A stretch of DNA of 7,308 nucleotides from positions 1 to 7,308 of the forward strand of contig CALFNW010000140.1 of the NCBI GenBank assembly GCA_937902275.1, read 5' to 3'. The notes beneath the pieces were generated by a model that saw only the letters and a program-made list of their open reading frames with translations, was not told where the DNA came from and searched no databases. The translations under genes were made by a program, and so were the position numbers. This DNA is from UBA4717 sp002404395 (GTDB lineage: Bacteria > Bacillota > Clostridia > Oscillospirales > CAG-272). Below are positions 5,167-7,308 of this stretch, one piece after another (position 1 is the first letter of the stretch; each line of letters opens with the position of its first letter).

Positions 5167-6333
5167 CTACATCAACCCAAGCTTGTCAAGCAGCTCACCG
5201 GTTGATTCAATTTGCTTATCGCTCATACTTGATGCAAGCCTGACCTCATCAACCACGCTTTTGAACACCTTTTTTCTGAAAAGCTTACACCAGCGCGCAG
5301 CCTCATAAAACGGTAACAGATACGGGTATTTTTTCAGGCTCGGATATATTGTAGTAAGTGGCTTATAAGGCATGAAGAGCCTCGATATGCAGTATGAAAA
5401 ATTACTTTTCTGCTTCATGCGGAGGATCTTGGTGGAGTTGTCAACGCTTCCGTATACACCGGCATTTAAAATGTACTTTTCAAGAGTTGAAGTCAACTCA
5501 TCAGCAGAGCCGTCAGAAAACCAATATTCGGATAATCGGTTCGCCGCATCGGCAAAGCAATCCAAACCTGCATCGGAAAGCGTCTTTCTACGCGACCGCT
5601 CATCATGCGGTACAAGGTGATTCAGGATCCAAAGATCCAAAAACGGGCGCACGCCGCAACCGCCGTGCTCAATATGTTTTGCCATATGTGCCAAATGATA
5701 ATAGTAATACATATTATCTGGAAGCAACAGCTCATTTTGATGATCGTTTGACGGAAACGCAAAATCCCAAATTTGCTTCAACAACATTCCTTTACGATTG
5801 ATGTACTCGTCTTCCATCAAAGTAAAATGCAGTTCTATATGCACGCCGTTTTGAGTAAGCAGTTGAATATCGTGTGAAGCTTCTTTCGGAGGTTGACAGT
5901 TCAAATTGCGAACGATCAAATCAGTAGCCGCCGTAGCCGATTCCGGCTGAACCAAAATATCAATATCACAGCTTGTACGTTGCCACGGTTCCGGATAAAA
6001 GTTGCGCAAAACCGCCCCCTTGAGCGGGATGTACCGGATGTTTCCGTTTGAAAATATCTTTCGGATGGCGGAAAGTGCATCTTCAGATTTATCATAGCGG
6101 TACAAAGCGGTCAATATTTGTTTTTCAAATAGTGCGGCAGTTTCATCGAACTTAAGCAGATCTTGCTTTTTTAGAGCAGTACCGACAATATGAGCAAGAT
6201 CATGATACTTGGAAAGACGATAAAGCGCGGCAATATCCGACTCGGAAATTGTTTCGGGAAGCGCACAACAGTTGCCGCAAACTTCACTTCTGATAAGCGA
6301 CATCATCAGTTCAACTGCTCGATTCATCGCCAT
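5167..6333 (-). CDS. NTP_transf_5-type nucleotidyltransferase-like protein
   Basis: About 388 residues, matching the uncharacterised nucleotidyltransferase family (Pfam NTP_transf_5). Signature pieces: PLKGAVLRNFYP (Lys105-Gly106), R-TSCDIDILV with the metal-binding pair Asp123 and Asp125, then VHIELHF with Glu167 as a candidate third acidic ligand, a His-rich stretch (YHLAHMAKHIEHGG) and RPFLDLW. This is a pol-beta-like fold expected to transfer a nucleotide to an unknown target; members occur near polysaccharide and peptide-natural-product genes. The start at the second ATG of MGMAMN is favoured because GGAG lies six bases upstream, whereas the first ATG directly touches it. Its own promoter (6400-6428) makes it the probable first gene of an operon with the hydrolase and epimerase. 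The active site looks intact; the substrate is unknown. Confidence 0.8.
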   Translation of the reverse strand: MAMNRAVELMMSLIRSEVCGNCCALPETISESDIAALYRLSKYHDLAHIVGTALKKQDLLKFDETAALFEKQILTALYRYDKSEDALSAIRKIFSNGNIRYIPLKGAVLRNFYPEPWQRTSCDIDILVQPESATAATDLIVRNLNCQPPKEASHDIQLLTQNGVHIELHFTLMEDEYINRKGMLLKQIWDFAFPSNDHQNELLLPDNMYYYYHLAHMAKHIEHGGCGVRPFLDLWILNHLVPHDERSRRKTLSDAGLDCFADAANRLSEYWFSDGSADELTSTLEKYILNAGVYGSVDNSTKILRMKQKSNFSYCISRLFMPYKPLTTIYPSLKKYPYLLPFYEAARWCKLFRKKVFKSVVDEVRLASSMSDKQIESTGELLDKLGLM

Positions 6334-6376
6334 ACCCATCTCCTCTGAAACATCATAAATTCGCAGTATTTGTATT

Positions 6377-6388
6377 TTTTCCGGAAAA
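6377..6388. promoter_or_regulatory. Perfect 12-bp palindrome in the early transcribed region, candidate operator
   Basis: TTTTCCGGAAAA is its own reverse complement and lies about 5-16 bases past the predicted start point of the promoter at 6400-6428, a usual place for a repressor site. No regulator gene is in the window. Confidence 0.3.
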
Positions 6389-6399
6389 CTACAGAAATA

Positions 6400-6428
6400 A
6401 TTATATCACAGTTCTGCTCGTATGTCTA
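6400..6428 (-). promoter_or_regulatory. Promoter of the nucleotidyltransferase-like gene/operon
   Basis: On the minus strand TAGACA (6428-6423, one base off TTGACA), a 17-nt spacer and TATAAT (6405-6400, perfect) give a strong sigma-A-type promoter. Transcription would start near 6393, leaving a leader of about 60 bases before the ATG at 6333. Nothing else convincing is seen in the 6340-6549 gap apart from palindromes at 6377-6388 and 6511-6520 and a weak hairpin (TTCC/GGAA near 6470-6480) past the nucleosidase gene. Confidence 0.75.
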
Positions 6429-6549
6429 CAATTGCAGAGACAAATTTACATTAAGCTCAAATCAAAAATTTCCGTCGGAATCATAGCAGTTACATCAACG
6501 AAACAAATCATATGCGCATACAAAACGTTAAATATATTTCAAACATTAT

Positions 6550-7248
6550 TCAGCGATTCTCAATATAAAGCTTCATTACTCTGAGAATATCTTTAACGGC
6601 AATATTTCTGAATGTTGGATAATCAATCGCGGATGCCTCATTGCCGCCGTCTGAAATCGAGCGAAAAATCCCGCATGGAACAGAATTTATATAACAAGCC
6701 TGTGCAATTGCCGCGCCTTCCATTTCACACGCTATTGCGCCGAAATTTTCAATAATATTTTTTTTCATGTCGGTAGAATGGACGAAAGTATCACCAGAAC
6801 CGATAGTTCCGACTTCATAATTAACTCCGATTTCACCGGTACATTCTGACAATAGCTTCGTAATGGCAGGATCAGTCGGCAAATATACAATATTTATTCC
6901 CGATATCAGTCCGAGCGGATCACCGATTGCAGTGGTATCCATATCATATTGAACTGCTTTGTCAGCAATAGCGGCATCGCAAATCGAAAGCGTTTCCGAA
7001 AGTCCCCCTGCGATTCCGACGTTGATTATTTCAGAAACATGAAAGTTAAGTATCATTGTTTGCGCGCATATTCCGGCAAAAACTTTGCCGATCCCACAGA
7101 CAGCGAGCACCACGTCACGTCCGAAAAGCTTTCCGTGTTTAAAATTTATGCCGCTGACCGAAAAAGTCTTGCAATCAACAAGCAGAGAGGAAAGCTCCTC
7201 AATTTCAACGTCCATAGCACTGATTATACCGATTCGACAAGTTTTCAT
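6550..7248 (-). CDS. mtnN: 5'-methylthioadenosine/S-adenosylhomocysteine nucleosidase
   Basis: A 232-residue cytosolic enzyme, the normal length for the MtnN/Pfs family. It splits methylthioadenosine and S-adenosylhomocysteine into adenine and a thiosugar, feeding methionine salvage and the activated-methyl cycle (and AI-2 precursor formation where LuxS is present). Matches to E. coli MtnN run end to end: IGIISAMDVE with Glu15 (equivalent of Glu12), CGIGKVFAG, NVGIAGGL, YDMDTTAIG, SGDTFV, the EMEGAAIA box with Glu177 (equivalent of Glu174), and RSISDGG with Asp200 (equivalent of the catalytic Asp197). The family's N-terminal strand follows the ATG directly, so the start is secure although the ribosome binding site is weak. 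A strong promoter is not visible in the 60 bases before the window edge; it may lie outside or the gene may be in an operon. Confidence 0.92.
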   Translation of the reverse strand: MKTCRIGIISAMDVEIEELSSLLVDCKTFSVSGINFKHGKLFGRDVVLAVCGIGKVFAGICAQTMILNFHVSEIINVGIAGGLSETLSICDAAIADKAVQYDMDTTAIGDPLGLISGINIVYLPTDPAITKLLSECTGEIGVNYEVGTIGSGDTFVHSTDMKKNIIENFGAIACEMEGAAIAQACYINSVPCGIFRSISDGGNEASAIDYPTFRNIAVKDILRVMKLYIENR

Positions 7249-7308
7249 AAGTATCTTGTATGATATAGTTAAGGCTACATCATACCCTTTCTGAATTATT
7301 TACGCTCA

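Noticed and set aside
6570..6580. A further copy of the recombination half-site (CTTCATTAC) inside mtnN
   Set aside because: Only about nine bases match, the opposite arm is missing, and it is part of conserved coding sequence, so chance is sufficient.
1..7308. CRISPR arrays, tRNA or rRNA genes, riboswitches
   Set aside because: No regularly spaced repeats, cloverleaf, rRNA segments or recognisable riboswitch motifs were seen on either strand.

Overview
The window looks like chromosomal DNA from a low-to-moderate-GC Bacillota, most likely a gut-type Clostridia. The signs are strong GGAGG-type ribosome binding sites, sigma-A-like promoters, a TTG start, and a gene set (LacX-type epimerase, esterase, NTP_transf_5 protein, MTA/SAH nucleosidase) common in that group. 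This placement is an inference from sequence style. All six supported genes lie on the minus strand.

Right part (7248 to 3434): an mtnN-like nucleosidase gene; then, behind its own promoter (6400-6428), an NTP_transf_5 nucleotidyltransferase-like gene, an alpha/beta hydrolase gene and an aldose 1-epimerase (LacX-like) gene. Gaps of about 80 and 107 bases make an operon of the last three plausible. A strong bidirectional hairpin terminator (3285-3335) closes this block.

Left part (3253 to 202): this is the unusual region. Two perfect 25-bp inverted repeats (1657-1681 and 3229-3253), each itself a 9-5-9 near-palindrome like a tyrosine-recombinase core site, bracket about 1.57 kb. That segment holds a tyrosine recombinase gene with all catalytic residues and, at its right end, an outward-facing consensus promoter (3159-3187). 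In the orientation shown, this promoter fires rightward into the terminator at 3285-3335. If the segment flips, the promoter would sit about 90 bases upstream of the neighbouring 474-residue gene (202-1626) and drive it. The layout is like the Salmonella hin/H segment (invertase gene plus promoter inside the invertible DNA), but with a tyrosine recombinase.

The controlled gene encodes an unusual fusion. Its N-terminal part has an integrase-type arm-binding domain and a degenerate tyrosine-recombinase catalytic domain with the catalytic residues replaced. Its C-terminal part is a NeuD/PglD-like sugar acetyltransferase (Rossmann plus left-handed beta-helix) that also lacks the expected catalytic histidine and is shortened. 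The working hypothesis is a self-inverting phase switch controlling a pseudo-recombinase/pseudo-acetyltransferase protein that may regulate the switch, other DNA sites, or surface-sugar metabolism. The repeats, promoter, terminator and residue changes are visible in the sequence; the inversion and the protein's function are inferred.
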